A stretch of DNA of 5,435 bases, taken from the NCBI GenBank assembly GCA_026992375.1, contig JALXAF010000293.1, positions 1 through 5,435 on the forward strand, read 5' to 3'. Origin of the DNA: Anaerolineae bacterium. Lineage in GTDB: Bacteria > Chloroflexota > Anaerolineae > J102. This document shows, piece by piece, positions 5,188-5,435 of the stretch. Below the pieces are notes generated by a model. The model did not search any database, was not told the DNA's origin, and saw nothing but the letters and a program-made list of their open reading frames with translations. Numbering within the stretch: position 1 is the first letter of the stretch; every line of letters begins with the position of its first letter. The position numbers and the translations under genes are program-made.

Positions 5188-5435
5188 TTACGCCACTTCG
5201 GGCCAATCCAGGATCATCACCTTGACGGGGAAGTTGGGCGGGGTGCTGTTCAGGTCTTCGGGGATGATGGCGAGGCCATCGGCCTGCACCATGGAAAGGA
5301 GAATGCCCGAGCCCTGATCGCCCGTGAGATGTGCGTAGGTCTGTCCATCCTTTTCCTCCAGCCACACGCGCAGATAATGGCGCCGGTTGTCCTTGCGTTT
5401 CACCGCATCCACCAGAATGGCGTCGATGAGGGGCT
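5188..5435 (-). CDS. moeA: Molybdopterin molybdenumtransferase MoeA, C-terminal part (5' end outside window)
   Basis: The last 81 codons are present, ending with TAA at 5190-5188; the frame stays open to the right edge. The sequence matches the C-terminal domain (domain IV) of MoeA: KRKDNRRHYLRVWLEE, then LTGDQGSGILLSMVQADG, then LAIIPEDL, and the end VKVMILDWPE. MoeA acts in the cytoplasm, inserting molybdate into adenylated molybdopterin to make molybdenum cofactor. The GTG at 5412 lies inside the conserved domain (preceded in frame by PLIDAIL) and is not the start. The catalytic domain lies outside, so a gephyrin-like fusion or one of several paralogues cannot be told apart. It is convergent with the superoxide dismutase gene, 71 bp apart. 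Confidence 0.88.
   Translation of the reverse strand, partial: PLIDAILVDAVKRKDNRRHYLRVWLEEKDGQTYAHLTGDQGSGILLSMVQADGLAIIPEDLNSTPPNFPVKVMILDWPEVA

Noticed and set aside
4544..5365. Minus-strand open frame of 273 codons
   Set aside because: It runs antisense through the superoxide dismutase gene, the terminator and the moeA-like 3' end, which are both well supported; its protein has no recognisable domain.

Overview
The window reads as a piece of bacterial chromosome with high-to-moderate GC coding DNA, strong Shine-Dalgarno sites and textbook sigma-70-type promoters. The mix of genes (a secreted repeat protein of the kind common in filamentous environmental bacteria, an SH3b protein on a membrane anchor, an HdeD-like protein and a Mn-type superoxide dismutase) would suit Chloroflexota (Anaerolineae/Caldilineae-like). 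That placement is an inference from protein character only and is weak. No mobile element, CRISPR array, tRNA or rRNA was seen.

Left part, minus strand (1-1688): one large open frame, cut by the left edge, encodes a secreted protein. It has a signal peptide, a jelly-roll-like carbohydrate-binding-type domain and at least six consecutive repeats of 52-53 residues that look like beta-propeller blades. It is the largest gene here and is easy to miss because its stop lies outside the window. Its upstream region (1689-2077) has no gene but holds several inverted repeats, possibly a structured 5' leader.

Middle, minus strand (2078-2962): a two-gene operon of a six-helix membrane protein followed three bases later by a small winged-helix regulator. 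It is driven by a perfect TTGACA-17-TATAAT promoter. A 12-bp palindrome covers the predicted transcription start, so autoregulation is likely.

Middle, plus strand (3152-about 4300): a divergent promoter (TTGACT-17-TACAAT) drives an HdeD/DUF308 membrane protein. Two bases after its stop comes a membrane-anchored SH3b-domain gene, which is broken by two apparent one-base losses, each at a run of four C. The two divergent units share a regulatory region of about 280 bp.

Right part: a Fe/Mn superoxide dismutase gene (plus strand), probably with its own promoter, ends at a very strong intrinsic terminator. Convergent to it is the 3' end of a moeA-like molybdenum cofactor gene, cut by the right edge.

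Nothing here amounts to a clearly new biological system. The points most worth a second look are the truncated repeat protein with its structured upstream region, the promoter/operator of the membrane protein-regulator pair, and the frameshifted SH3b gene.
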